Part shown: in pieces, positions 34,676-47,800 of the stretch | Position numbering within the stretch: the stretch's first letter is position 1 | Layout of the letters: each line of letters starts with the position of its first letter | Assembly (NCBI GenBank): GCA_000708835.1 | Contig: DF237547.1 | Span: forward strand, 1-52,936 | Reading direction: 5' to 3' | Length of the DNA stretch: 52,936 bases | From: Klebsormidium nitens | Lineage: Eukaryota > Streptophyta > Klebsormidiophyceae > Klebsormidiales > Klebsormidiaceae | Program-made: the position numbers and the translations under genes | The notes under the pieces: generated by a model | Told to the model about the DNA's origin: nothing | What the model saw: only the letters and a program-made list of their open reading frames with translations | The model's database searches: none

Positions 34676-37600
34676 ATGCGCGAAGATTACGGCCCTCAGG
34701 ATTCCAGCAGTGACGTCAGCGATAGCGCTGATGACGTGGATCTCGACGAGCCGGAAGAAGGGCAGGGGGAGGTGGCTGAGGACGTCCCGGAGACTTTGAA
34801 CAATCTTCTTTCTGAAAGTGAGGCTGGCGACGGTTTTTTTCTTCTTCTCTAGCAGTGCAATGATAATAATGAATCCGTGTGAGAATCTGACGAGAATCCT
34901 GAAAGTCCCTACAGATCGCCTTCTGAAGAAGGGGACGGAGCATTCCACAGCTGTCGAAAAATTGGCGTTGTCTGGCCGCCAAGTTTCTAATCTTTTCATT
35001 TCTGGCCCTTGTCAATTCTGACGCTCTTATTCCGGCAAAAAAGCAGACTGAGCGACTCGAGCTGCTAAGCGCAGCGTTGATAGACCGTAGGGTTTTTGAC
35101 ATTGTAAATATTCCTTAATCGGGTGCTTTGGCTGTTCTGCAGGTCACATCCACAGGACTTCGCGGCGCAACCAGCGGAAAAAGCCGCGCGTCACAAAGAC
35201 TGAGGGTGAGTCGTCGAGCTCGCTCCCTATCCGCCTCTTTTGGAGATCAGTGTGGTGGATCCACCGGTAGACCACGTTTTCATCCTATATTGATGTCATC
35301 AGGTAACAGTGCAGGCCTGGGCCTTGCCTTAGGGCAGATAACATCACCGTTCTTTCCCCACTAACTTCTTGATGTTACGTGCCGTCTGTTGCTCAGAGGA
35401 CGGGCGGTCGGTCTTCGTCGGGCGGCTGCCCGCGAATGCGACGTCTCAGGTCCTTCGGAACCGCTTCACGGAGTTTGGACACGTGGCGGGCGTGGAAGTG
35501 CGGTCCTTCAAGACCAAGAAAGGCCAGGTTGGCACGCGTTCTTCTTTCAGCGATGGCTGTTTAGGAAACATGTTGAGTAATGTAAAAAGGCGTTTAAGTA
35601 GCGACTGGTGCTGGAAGGAGCCCTTGAAGACCTCTCTCGAAGTAGAGAAGAGCCCTTATATGCCTCGGTCACATACGTTAAACCGGACGGGCAAGAACAT
35701 ACTCTTTGAAAAGGGAAGCTGTGATGGACTGATTTTAAGAATTGCGCGATGATTTGGAATCAGGTGTCCAAAGATGCACACTGATTGACAGGACTTGTTC
35801 ATGCAAGAGCCCTGTTAGATTAAGCAAAGAGTAGTGCGCGAGCTGAGACCTGCTTATACTTTGCAGAGAACGTACGCGTACATCGAGTTCGCGGATCCAC
35901 AGGCTGCAGCGAGGGCACTGAAAGTAAGGAATCTACGAATAGAATCTGCTATTACCATCATATTGGCTTTCATACGTCTGGAAGGCCTCAAACGCAGCAA
36001 GAAAACACGTGAGCTAAGGACTTCGAAAAAACAACCATGGAGAGACAAAGGAAGATTACCCGAACTTGTTCTAGCCTTGAGACGCTTCTTCCAACAAAAA
36101 AGCATTCTGCGAATCCGGCACCTCCCTTCCAGACGACTCACTAAAAGAAAACATTGGGGACAGCCTTTCTTGGGAGTTTTGTTAAGTTAACAAGAAGGCT
36201 TAGAGCCATCAAGCAGATCAGCGTGCAAGTCGGCCCCTGCTTCCTTTTTGGATCCATCTTCTTCTGACTCTGCTCGCGACTAGCCGTTTGCGCCAACCTT
36301 CGAAGGATCAGTCCAACGTTATTGTGAACCATTCCGCCGTCAGTTTCCATTCAAGTAAGGAGGAGAGAGCGTGCGTTTCAGACTGTGAATTCGGCGACAT
36401 GAGAGAAGTAAAAACACCATTCAAGCTGTCTGTCTACATCCTCGCTTTTACTGAATTCGGACTGCTTGTGACCGCAGGCGTCGCCAATTCGTGTCAAGGG
36501 AATGAAAGTCTACGTGGGCTCAATCCGCAGACGGGAGCCGCCGCAGCAGGGTTCTCGGAAAGGTGAGGCATCCTCGGGAATGAGCTTTGGGCAGGTCAGA
36601 AAGGCGAAGATAAGGTCGGGTCTGTGTGGTTCTGCGAATCGCCGTTTGCTGCAGATTTTGAGCGACCACGAATGAGTCTTTACCAGAAGTTGGAAGGCTC
36701 AGAATAGATCATGCTGCGCGTGGAGAACATTCTTGAGATAACTGGCCAGAACATGTACAAGCGGTCCTGTCGGGTTTGCCTGCAGGAACTTATGATTCGT
36801 GACGTGCTAGCATTAGAAAATATGAGAAACTTTGCTAAAGGGCCACAGGGCCAAAAAGGAGGAGGACACCTTAGAAGATGCCCGACTCGTATGTTTCTGC
36901 TTACGCGCTTCGACGAGCATCTGACAGAGGCTGGACGAGCATCCGTCATCGTTTTGAACGTTCTCGTTCCTTTTCCCGACGCTTAGCAGTTTCTCGACGC
37001 TTAGCAGAGAGACGTAGACCAGTTTTCCGCCAATCGTTTTAAGCCCTGCAGATTTACCTGTCTACAAAAGTAGTCCAACTTACCGGGTTGCTTCAGCGCG
37101 GTCCGATTTCGCCTGATTGGCAGAAAGGCGCCAACCTGTCTCAAAATATTCTGCAGGTTACGACCAGGCAAAGGGCATCGCCAAGCCATCTCCGACACTC
37201 AATTTTGCAGAAACCGGACTTCCTGCCAAGCTCGAAACCCACCCGACCGCTTCAACCGAGATCTTCATTGAGGACGGGGCGAATGCACCGGCTACCCGGG
37301 TTCTGGCAACCGGGGGAGAAATAACCGGAAGAATCGCTCTGGAAAGTGCTCCATTCCCCAACGTTCCGTTCCCGCCAAAGCCGCCAGCGTCTGAGGCAGC
37401 CCGGTTCAATGTCCCGGTCGACTTTGACCGGTCGGAGAAGCTCCCCGACCAGATTGAGACTGAGCCCATGTCTCCCACTTTTCCGGGCCGTCGTTCTAGC
37501 GCGATTCACGAGAAGAAGGCGCCGTCCCTGAGCACGGTTCCGGAGATCACACCGCTCGAAGAAGAGGACAAAGAAGAGGTACTTCCTGCGGATGCCGCGC

Positions 37601-40364
37601 ATGCGGCCGCGCGCACGTCGCTGAAAGCCTGCGCGATCGCGAAACCGGAGCCCAAACCCGTCAACCCGAACGCCAAGCCCGGCCCCGCGCGCTTCAAGCT
37701 CGTGGAATTGCAGGACGGCTCCTTCACCGTGCTGGCGCCACGTGGCGGCACCGCAGACGCGGTCGCTGACGTCATCGACATACCCGTCAAAGGCGCCCGG
37801 GAGCACGAACCGGGGGCCGACATGGAAGTGGTCCCGGCGCCGCAGGAAGCGCAGCCGGGCGCGGCGCGCGGGGCCGCGCTCTCTACCCTCGACCAGACCC
37901 ACCTCCCGAATGACGTCATCGCAAGCCTCGAGACCACCAAAAGCCGCCCCAAGAGTGCGAATTACGTCAGCGCGAGCGCTCAAGCGATCGATGGCGTCAG
38001 CCCAAACCCCGAAACCCTTCCCGACGCCGCCATGGGGGACGGCTCCGACGACGACATGCCGCCGCTCGAGAACATCCCCGACGCGCGGCCGGCCGCGGCT
38101 GACGTCATGGTCCTTCCCGGCAAGCGCGCGGCGTTCGTGGGCGGTGAGAACGCTTTCGAGATTGGCGCCACGTCAGCCGCGGGGGCGCGTTCACACCGGA
38201 GGAACAAGCGCGGGAAGGAGGCCGAGGAGCGGCCGCCCAGGGTGCCGTACTACCGGAACTACAGCCGCCCGCGCAAGGCGCCGATTTACACCCACATGGT
38301 GGTCGCCGCGTTCGCGTTCTTCCGTGAGCGTGTGGCGGCCGCGGGCGGGCGCGAGCTGGCGCGCGAGCTGCTAGAGTGGCTGGTGTCGCCCGAGGTTAGT
38401 GAGAATTTGCCCGGTGTTTTTCGTTTCAACGCAACTCCCCAATTGTCGAAATCCTGGCCGGGGAATCCAGTAGAAATGTACTCATCCCGAAGAAGGGACT
38501 CAGAGAATGACAATGACTTGAAGCAGAAGTGAGAATTACGTCACTAAATAGCGAACGCACACTGCTCGGAGGTCATCCTGATCATCGTCGGTTGCGAGAA
38601 CGCATGCAGGTCTTCTTTCTGAAGAGCGTCAGTGAAAGGGAACGGCCTGAATGAGGTTGTGCTTTTGGATTGTGGAGCAAAGACCGGTAATTGTGAAAGC
38701 GGAGAGTGCTTACATGCTTATACATACGTGCTTGAAATTTGACAGTGGGAAATCCTTTTCTGCGGGCTTTCTGATTTTTGATGATAGATCTCTTCGAGGC
38801 TTTCTTTGGTTGTGCGGTGCCTGCTTTCCTTACGATTGAGCGAGTCCAGTCCGTCGGACTTCCTCTTATATTCCCCGCAGAAACATCAGACCGTGCGGAT
38901 TGTCTTCGTGGATTGACTCACCGCATATCCACCGAATAAGCTGCTTGTATACCGACGTTTCCATCTTTCCTGAGCCCATGAGCCGTCTTTGAACAACATT
39001 GTCCGGTCCAGCCCAGATTCTGCTGCGTTCATCTATCATAATTTGTATCAGCTTCGATTCAAGTGGTGATGAAGCAAGCGGGCCTCTGGTGATCTTTCTT
39101 TGATCCAGTGTCCTCATGCTCGAGAACATCCTGCTGAAGCCACTTGCTTGTCAAATATGATCGGTGAAATGCAGAGACAATTTCTCCAGAATCCCTCTGG
39201 GCTTTAAACTGTCTCACAGTGTTATGCATGCGGTCAAGGTTCTCTTACTCACGTGATTGTACGCACTGTAAATGTACGCTTCCAAAGTCCTCCTAAGGTT
39301 CCTGTTCCCTCCTGTTCCGAAAGATATTTCTGGGTTGCATCGATATCAACCTCCGGCAATGACGTAATGAGTGCTCACGCTGAGAACCAAAATCCCAGCA
39401 GTTGCAAGCTGTACTTGGAGAGCTACCTGGAGTTTCTTAAATGAAACAGATTGTAACTTGGCATGGGCAACTTAAGCCACCTTATTTGACTGCTCAGATC
39501 GGCGCGCAAGGTCTTGCGAGCAGACCGACCTTTTAGCAGGAGCCTCACGTACCAGCTGATCGTTAATGTTGTGAATGCTCTGGACACTGGGGGCAAATGA
39601 CGTTACTAGAAAGCTTCTGAGGTCATCGAAGTCGATTCGAGACTGATGACTTGGTTCGACGCCTGCGTTAGCTTTGCTTTCTTTCCTTGACGCGCTTTGT
39701 GGTGCGTCAAAGCTGTCCGCGTGTTTCGCTTTGATCCCAGAATCGAATGTCTCGAGCTTTCAGAATGCTCGAGAGCTAAAAAGCTGAAAATTTGACAATC
39801 TCGTAATTCCTTTCTAAGGTTAAGGAAAGGAGTGGGCTTTCGTGACCAAGTGCTGTGAGGATCTCGAAAGGCGCCTTTATGAAAACGGAGACGCTTAATG
39901 GCCGCTTCGTTGTCGCACACTCTACCGTCTGTGCGCTGTTCTTCTCAGAAACGTTTTATTAAAAGCGTCCCATCCAGCACCAGCATGTTACACAGGCCCA
40001 CGTTCAAGTTTCTTCCAGAGTACATCACTTTCCTTCTACCTCGGTCCGTAGGGCTGACGTAGGGCTGACGTATGTGACGGCCACGTGTCAGGTGCTCGAG
40101 ACCGCCTCCCGGGACCCGTCCGCGCTGCAGCTGCTCTTCGGCGACACCCGGTGGATCGCCACCGGCCTGACCGGGCTGCCGCCGCCGGAGCGTAACGCTC
40201 AGCTGGAGCAGCTGGAGGAGCGTTACCGCCGAAGCACAGACGAGCGTGTCACCATCGACAAGGTGCACCGGGACTCCTTCGCCGAGCGGGTGGAGCGCTT
40301 CTGTGCGCTGTGCGGAGTGGACCGGTACAAGGACCCGGTCTGGTCCTTCACGGGCGGGGTGTGA
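34676..40364 (+). CDS. RRM RNA-binding protein, G3BP-like, with long disordered region and novel C-terminal domain
   Basis: Exons 34661-34817, 35143-35205, 35397-35527, 35867-35923, 36478-36562, 37157-38394 and 40092-40364 all join in phase at GT-AG sites. With the first in-frame ATG at 34676 the protein has 662 residues; the first exon opens at a 3' splice site (34661), so there may be more exons upstream. Order: an acidic stretch (SSSDVSDSADDVDLDEPEEG); a basic stretch; one RRM with RNP2 SVFVGRL (about 73-79), RNP1-like RTYAYIEF (113-120) and the closing strand SPIRVKGMKVYVGSIRRREP; about 350 residues rich in Pro, Ala, Glu and Asp; then a folded-looking end (PYYRNYSRPRKAPIYTHMVV, RELLEWLVSP, ERVERFCALCGVDRY). 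Acidic tract, RRM and its closing strand resemble G3BP stress-granule proteins, but the NTF2 domain of G3BP was not found. The C-terminal domain is not one I recognise. Confidence 0.8.
38395..40091 (+). other. Long last intron of the RRM gene
   Basis: At 1697 bases this is the longest intron in any proposed model in the window. It begins GTTAGT and ends GTGTCAG. I see no nested gene in it, although minus-strand frames of 87-104 codons (38866-39129 and 39606-39920) are open. A short direct duplication (GTAGGGCTGACGTAGGGCTGACGTA) sits near its end at about 40048-40072. It is possible that the final exon belongs to a separate gene, but its phase fits this one. Confidence 0.55.
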
Positions 40365-43300
40365 CGTCATTCCGAGTAGCTGACGTAGATTGGTCGACGT
40401 AAAGTGGGGAAACGGTAGTGCAGCTTAAGGAAAGCGGGAAAAGGCCAGGTGTCGATAAGGCGGGATATCCAATGGGTTTTTGACCTGCAGAAAGAGCTTT
40501 GGTTGGAGTCCTTAGACAGCGAAGAAAGACTGTCCTGCAGCTGTTACATTTCTTTCGTGTCAGGCCGGCAAAACTAAGACGCTGGCTTTTCGAAATCGAC
40601 GAAAGCATCAGGCTCGTCGTGAATTCAGTTAAGGTGCTCATCAGAAAGCCCCGTGTATTTTAGTGACGGCTTGGGTTGCACCCTGATTTTGAAATGAGTT
40701 TGCGGCAGAACCGCGAACTGATTCACGAAATTGTATCGTTCCTGAAGATTGCTTCTCATTCCAACTGGCCCGTCCACAGACCAATGAAGGCAATGATGCA
40801 GCCAAATCTCTGCCTGGAATGCAGGAAAGGGTTGGCACAAAGCCCTCTCTCGTGACTTGAGGTCCTCCAAAGGTTTTAAAAAGCTTCGAACGCAAGATAT
40901 GCTTTGACATCCCCTTCCGGGTGACACTGCGCTAGCATTGTTTACTTAGCAAGTTGAACAAGCTTAGATAATGCTTCGCCGAAGACCTATTGAGAAATTC
41001 GTTTCAACTTTCCTGGCACCTGCCACTTCGTTGGAGAAATCCTGCAAAGCCTTGCGGTTATGTAGGTCTGAGAGTGGATCCCAACAATGAACAAGGTCCC
41101 CAACGTGTGAGCTCGATGAAAGAAAGTGGCCCAAACGAAAATGGGAACCGTGTATGCGCAATTGGAGATCCATCTAGAAAGGCTGCCTCCGTTACTTTCT
41201 CAAGAGTTCTTTGTTCCAGTTTTGGCTTCGTGGTCTGGTCCAGGTATTATTCTCGACCAAGAATCTTTGTCAGCCATTAGATCCACTTTGTCTTTGAACG
41301 TGGGGGCGGTCAAGCTTAAGTTTGCGTTTCGTCCACGATAAAGGCTGCCGATTCCCGAGCAGCCAGGATCGATCTATCAAGATGAACATGCGATGTTTGT
41401 GCGAAAACGTCGTTCGAGGCCAACAGCGGAGCTCGTGATGAAATTCAGAGAAAGGCCAAAGGCCTTCACTTGTGTGATAAGGAGTCATTTCGAGCCGCAT
41501 GTCTTTTGTGAGTACCACAACGAGTGAATCCTTTGATTGCAGCGAAGCGCCAAGAAGCTCAAGCTGCTCGATTCTTTCTTTGACGGTCTCGCTGGGAAGC
41601 TTCTTGACGAGGGTTCAGCCTCTCTTTATATGGTTCGGACGGGAAACTCGTATTGGCCGGAAGTGGCATGCTCGTCCAAATTGGCCGTATATAGCTGCTT
41701 CAAGGGCACACGCCGTTGGCCACGATTTCTGCTCAATTTACTTCAGCAGATTGTCTTTTGGCAGTGGTAAACATTGCCTATTTCCTGTGGGCACCTTCGA
41801 ACGCCCGGAAGAACGTATCCCCAGAGGCTTCAGAGCCGCAGCCGATCGTGATCCAAGCCTGGTCATCGAAGCTCAACTAAGAGTTCGCTTCGACCGAAAT
41901 GCTGCAAAGAGCTTTCCAGATTGTTCCCGAGCTTTGAGCCAATTGAATGTTCCAGTAGATCCACGGGGTTAGAAAGCTACATTACCAAAGCCATCTTCCG
42001 GTTTGGAGAGTACCGTAACTCCTACTTGGCGGTGATACAAAGCCAACACTGGAGGCCAAGTAGGTTGTCGGTCGACGCGCACCCAAACTTTTACGAGGTA
42101 AGTTCTGCATGGTCGCTTTGTCCCTTGCTAACCTTTGGTAGCAATCAGCCTACAGAGTAAGCACCTTTCAGAGTGTGCCGTACCTTCTAGACTGAGTGCT
42201 ACAGAGGGTTAGATCACCGGCTGGTGGTGTATGCTTGTACCGGCCTGACCTTTCTGATCAGATCGAAGATCACGAAGAGCGACAAGGAAAATGCGAGCCT
42301 TTACACGCCTTTCATTCCCAGTTCAAAAGGCTCTGATGCAAGCTGCAATTCGAGACTGGGCAGTCACAGGCCACTGCCCAGCATACTCTTGCCAGACTCT
42401 GAAGCCCACGATGCATGCTCGTTTTCGATTTTCTTCAGTTTCAAGGGCGGTTTTAGTCCAAAACATGATGTTTTGCAATGCTATAACTTGTTTTGCATCA
42501 AAATGTCAAAATACCAATTCAGAGATGATGTCCGAAGCTTGAATGCAGATGCTCACTAAAGTGAGCATTTACTTCCGGTTCTAGTGTTAAACTCGCACCC
42601 AAGATTTTGCACGGCCAGTTTGCAATGCATAAGGTGCAAAGTTCGCGGAATTCGACGATTTAGTATAATCACCCCCTTGGTGGGACCTTTTGATAGGCTT
42701 CGTCGAAAACAACATCTCGGGTGCGAGTTGAAGGGGCCCGAGCAGGTGCAGCCGAGCTGCAGGGATAAGCGCATACATTGACCCTATCTGCCAGACGCGT
42801 CGTCATCGCACCGTGGGCAGGGAAGAGTATACAAATCCGTCGTCGTAGGCACACGGCTGCGCGCTGCGACAAGCCACTTTCGGTCCTGTATTGCAGTTGT
42901 GCTCTGTATCCGTTTCGCAAAGCGGCAGAAGAGAGTGACTTGATCCGCGATTTCTGCGGGCTGAGAGCACAAGGGCACAATTCAGTGTAAGACAAATGTC
43001 ATTACAATGCGGCCAGTGTTTTGTCGTGGACCAAGCGGCTATTGGGCTGGGAGTCCTTCAGTTTCTAGACGTCAGCCTAGAGCCGGGTTTTTAGTCCAAT
43101 GCTAACACACTTTAAATGACTCGATTTATTTCTGCTTATACTTATTAATCATGGCTATGAGTAAGCATTTTGGTGAGGAATTCCGCTTCAACGTCCCCCA
43201 CTGGTGGCACCTCCGATGCTACGTCGTCGTTCAAAACCGTCATCAACCCGCTCTACTTGGCGGCTCTTGTGCTCAACGTTTGCAGCCAACGGTTTCAAGG

Positions 43301-46300
43301 GAACTAATCGATGCTTCGCTTGTTGAGTAGAGCTTCTAGGCCGTATCCAAGTGACTGTGGTCCAAGGCGCAAGATTAAAGTCTGCTTTTGAGATAATTTC
43401 GGAAGAATTTCGGGCGAGTGATGTATAGATGCGTCCTAGAATCTCTCCTAATTTGCGGTGTTGTTATCAGCTGCTTCTGGGAAAAAGCTGGCGGCCTATT
43501 ACATGTTGTGGGCCGCTAATCTTGACGAGCACTCCTGTGCTTTCTCGTGACGTCCGCCTTTAGTATAGCGTACTCGTTGGCTGCAAGTCTGCTTCATCTT
43601 GCGGACTGCAGCGTCTTGATGTTATTGTCTCCCCGTGTCAGGTCTCTGTTTCTGACTATTAAGGCAGATTCAGGAGTTTTTCGCGCTGACATGAGGAGTC
43701 AACAAACTGTTAAGCTTTGAGCTGCCCGCCCGAGTACCGGGCTTGAAATTTTTGATGAAACATTTCACTGCTATTGAGGTTAGGAAAAGAGAACAAGTGA
43801 CGTTGATTTTTACGATTTATGGGGTGACCTGAGCACCTCACGCAACTATTGGACAGATTAGACTGAGCCTTCCGAAGTAAGAAGAAGCTGAGCTCGGAAA
43901 ACGATAATGCATTTTCCATTCCGAAGCTTTATACCTTTATTTGAAGTACGTATCAAACTGAGCATCAATCAAGTCGGACGTATCCTTTGACATTCGAAAC
44001 ATTCTGCTACGACGTGGGGAGCAGCTTCCAGCGCGAGACATCTAGCATTTGAATCCACGACTTTCGCTCAGCCCTGCGGAAGCAGCCGTTCTTTTAGCGA
44101 CACTTTGTGGGTCTATACCGAGCAGTTCAAGTTGACACCACCCCCCGTGGCCTTGTACCTCTGCTGGTCGGCGCGATTGAGCCGGTCCTCACGTTTGTAT
44201 CTCTCTCGTGTCATGTCCTTTTGCAAGACGGCAGTGTGGCGATGATCGCTCGACCATTGGGTGGGAAAAGATTCACATCCGTCTCGTGTCCGTCTCATGG
44301 ACAATGAATGAAGCCACTAAGCGTTAGGGTTCGAAAAAGCCAAGGCTTGCAATCATTTTCAATGAAAACGGCCTAGTTTCTCAATTGCGTCTGGCAAAAG
44401 TCGAGTAAAACTGCGACCTAGGCCAACCTCTGTCAAAGTTCTTCCTCCTAAGACACCTGTTCTGGTCCCCCTGCGCGACTTGGGGCTCTATCTCGCCCCT
44501 CTTCTTCCAGCTTTTCAAGGGGTTCTTTTCGAAGCAGATGAGTACTTGTGGAAGGCAGCTCAGTGACTGCATCAGGAAGTTCAAACGTAAAAGACCCACT
44601 CCGCTGTGCGCGGGAGCTGAACACCTTCCAGTCGGTTGCCACAGCCGGATGTTTGCCCGAAATGATTCCTTCCAAGAGAATCAGCTGTCGGCCGTTTGCC
44701 TTGTGATGACAGAACTCAGACGGCTGCATTAGAAAAGTGAACGCGCCTGAAGAAATCGCACCAGGAAAAACTCAGGACAGTTGTACGTCCGCACCATGGC
44801 CGCCAGAAAGTTCGCTTTTCATCGAGCGGCCCGGTTGCGGAGGCCCACTTTCTAGATTCGAAAGCCCGTATGTCTACCTTTTCAAGATTGTTTTGGAGTC
44901 GCGCAAAAGTATTTTGTTGAGAGAATAATGGCTATGATGTGCTAACGTGTGGGGGAGGCCTTCTGCTTTACCTTGAAGATTCGTGCACGCTCTTTTGAGC
45001 CACGAAATCATATGTAGCTTTATTAAGCAGTCAAAAGCGACATCGCAAATCAGCTTGCCTTTCGAAGGCTGCTGCTCCAAAGTTCGCTTCGCCAAAAAGA
45101 CGTGAAAGATCAGCGCAGACGTGCGAGTCGGACGCATACCTAAGGAACTCGCTTCTTATACAATCGGGCTCAGGTATGTCGAGGTATGATAAGTTTCAAT
45201 ACGGGCCAAGCCTCACTATGTTTTTCTACGTGGCCAAATGTTAGGCGGGGCCGGTTCTCGGCCTGCGGGAACTAGCTGTAGTCGAATACTGTAGCCGACA
45301 GCTCACGTCCCAAATCTGCATCCAGTCCCGGCGTTTCTCAACGACATTCTATGCATAATTCAGTTGGTTGTACCAGGTCGATCAGCCGCACGCATGCGCC
45401 GTAAAGGATGTTCACAACCTCGATAAAGAGTTGACGTCGAAAGCACCCGCTGTACCATGTTCACAAAAGTGGAAATGATGAGTTCAATGCGTTGGGTATG
45501 TACTCCCAATCCAGCTTGAAGTGAAGCCACGTGTTACACAAAGTGCTCGGCCGGGCTAACGTGCCCCGCAGCTGCTTTTGAATCATAATAAGCGGTCCTA
45601 GCTTTTGTGACGCAACGCGAGGCAAGCCCAGTATAAAGCACGTAAAACGTGCTTTTGCTTGCGGCCTGATTGACCGCATCGAGACCTCATGTCTTTCGAT
45701 TCGTCGCTCGATCAGGTGCGCATCTTTTCGAAGCTTCAGACTTGCGCAAAGTGACCACGGCAGGAAAGAATTGCACTCAACATTGTGCGGAAGCTTTTGG
45801 GCAACTTTTGCACAGGCACGGTTGTTCGCCTTGAACACACTGGCAATCACCATACAAACAGTCTTGCTTAATGATTTTACTAACGCTGTACGAGTCCTCT
45901 TGACACACTGGAGCCAATCATACATCACATTTGCGACGGGGCTGTGAATGATCGTTCTGACAGAAAGGCACTTGCAGTGCCCACCACTTTTGCCATACAC
46001 GACCGCTAACTCGCTGAGCCATCAGCATCCGCAAATAGATAGCCCAACCTTCAGATTTTCGGCCAGGGAGAGTCGACACCGAGCACCACGTGACAATTTC
46101 CGGGCGCAGATGATTCGGAATAGCTCCACTCTGGCTCCATTTCCACTCGTCAGTCCTTCTATCTCATTGACCTGCTTGGCTTTGCACTGTCGACGTAGAG
46201 CCCACGTCAAGTCCGTCCTTCGAACGTACGCCTGGAGCTGCAAGGATGTAAAAGGACGCTCAGATTTCACTAGCCAGGATCGTGCAGCGGTTCCGCAGCT

Positions 46301-46799
46301 AGCTTTTAGATTTGTTCTGACGCCTTTTTTCTTTGCCCTTTCCGAAGAGATACTGGCTTGCGGTGTTATGTCTGTTCCTGTTTGTAGCAGCTTCTTTCCT
46401 CCTACAAGGGTAGCATGCGTACCTCGTCTTTTAATGACGGCATATCGGACCCATCTCAGTTCAGCGGATATCCGAGCAGTGGATTCTTCATTTCAAGGCC
46501 GGGGGTCCCGCGCAGGCTCAAAGGGCGAAGTATTGCTTGCTGCCTGCAACGACTGCTTTACGAAGTTGGTTAAGGAAACCGCCTTTTACGGGGGAACTGC
46601 CGTGAGTTTAACCGGGCCATCCCATCCGTGCCACCAAATAACTCCCACTTTGTGCTCCATCCGATCGCCCACTACGAGACGGTGCCAACCGTTGCGTATT
46701 TACGGAAAAGTGGGCTAACATACATATTGGCGCCAATCATGAGGATCTTTTCTCGTTTACCCGGCCCCTTGTAGCTTCAGCTTAAAAGGTTGCGCAGCT
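40365..46799. other. Gene-poor region, mostly unassigned
   Basis: No gene can be named. Between about 41500 and 42100 several plus-strand pieces look weakly exon-like, for example RSAKKLKLLDSFFDGLAGKL near 41540 and FRFGEYRNSYLAVIQSQHWR near 41990 followed by a GTAAGT donor at about 42099. They may be small exons or a decayed gene. A piece near 43165-43310 reads PTGGTSDATSSFKTVINPLY in one plus frame without known homology. The longest open frames are 45461-46000 (minus, 179 codons) and 45948-46718 (plus, 256 codons). They overlap by about 50 bases, have no family motifs and are AT/GC neutral, so I do not call them genes. Confidence 0.35.
44080..44275 (+). repeat. Dispersed repeat B, copy 1
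   Basis: This segment aligns with 49378-49560. Shared landmarks in order are GCAGCCGTTCT, a CCGCC/CCCCC-rich stretch ending GTGGCC, GTACCTCTG/GTATCTCTG with GGT, GGCG, and finally GTGGCGATGATCGCTC followed by GGGTGGG. The copies are diverged with several small gaps. No coding capacity is evident. Confidence 0.6.
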
Positions 46800-47800
46800 T
46801 CTCTTTGTGCACCTCGCCAGTCAATGGTTGCTTCGCACACGCATCCAAGTCCATCCAACCCGGAAGTCTTCAAAAAAAGAATCAAGTTCGGGTTTCTTGA
46901 GCTTGGCTGTGAGGGATTGAGCACTGAGGTTGCCTGCAAGCGACCTCACAGGAGAATGGTGCAATCGATGAGCCAGATTAGATGTAGAGAAAGCGACAAA
47001 TGCTATTTGTTCATGAGAGTGCGGAGCTCACGTCTCCGATGACTACTCGATTACTTGCTTGCATGAGCTATCTGTCGCGCAGAAAGCAGTTCATCTAGTC
47101 TTCTTATAATCATATGGGGTGTCGGGAAGTGGGATGTTCTTTTGGGGGTTAAGGTCTTGGAAGCAATACATTCCAGCTTTCGAGACTTACTGAAGTCATG
47201 AGTTCAAATGGAACAATTTAGCCGTTACACAAATTCTACATTCGTTTCCAACTATCATTTGAAATTCTCTACGAACTCAGGAAGCAGATAAGCTTTGGAG
47301 CAAGTTGGAGATGCGTACCGCCAGGACGCATCAATGAAAAGATTCGAAGGCCGTTATCGAAGAGTCAAATTCTACATTCGTTTCCAACTATCATTTGAAA
47401 TTCTCTACGAACTCAGGAAGCAGATAAGCTTTGGAGCAAGTTGGAGATGCGTACCGCCAGGACGCATCAATGAAACGATTCGAAGGCCCTTCTCGAAGAG
47501 TCAAATTATACATTCGTTTCCAACTATCATTTGAAATTCTCTACGAACTCATGGACTTTCCAGTGGTTAGGTTCTACGATCGCGCTTCCACTTTGGCTTC
47601 GTACATGTATAGTTCAAGATTATCTGGTTCGTTTGTATCTCAAGCGACGTTAACGGTACGGTTGAGTAGCTGTGATCTTTGCAAGGCACGTACGTTGGGA
47701 TCTGTTGTAAAAACCCACATGTGTCGTGACCTTTTCCGCTGATGCTGCTCCCAGGAACAACTCTGCACCTTCTCACCTCAAAGTCACACTTGCTTAGTTA
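46800..47800 (+). repeat. Dispersed repeat A, copy 1 (about 1 kb)
   Basis: This stretch aligns, at a visibly diverged level, with 52010-52936 in the same orientation. Shared landmarks in order are GCTTGGCTGTGAG, CGGAGCTCACGTCT, TGGAAGCAA(T/C)ACAT, GTAGCCGTTAC or its equivalent, GCGTACCG, TTCGAAG(G/A)CCC, ATCTGGTTCGTTTG, GGTACGGTTGAGT(A/G)GCTGTGAT, GCACGTACGTTGGG and GCTGATGCTGCT. Copy 1 carries an internal 136-base triplication that copy 2 lacks. I see neither transposase nor reverse transcriptase motifs, nor clear terminal repeats, so the element type is unknown. Confidence 0.75.
47231..47560 (+). repeat. Tandem repeat, 136-base unit, about 2.4 copies
   Basis: Copies start at 47231, 47367 and 47503, each with AAATT(C/A)TACATTCGTTTCC, followed by AACTATCATTTGAAATTCTC. 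Copies 1 and 2 are nearly identical over the full 136 bases; the third is cut off after about 55 bases. The few differences (AAAGATTCG against AAACGATTCG, GCCGTTATC against GCCCTTCTC) show a recent expansion inside the older dispersed repeat A. Confidence 0.95.

Noticed and set aside
45461-46718. Long overlapping frames of 179 codons (minus) and 256 codons (plus)
   Set aside because: They overlap on opposite strands, lack family motifs and splice context, and show no compositional sign of coding.
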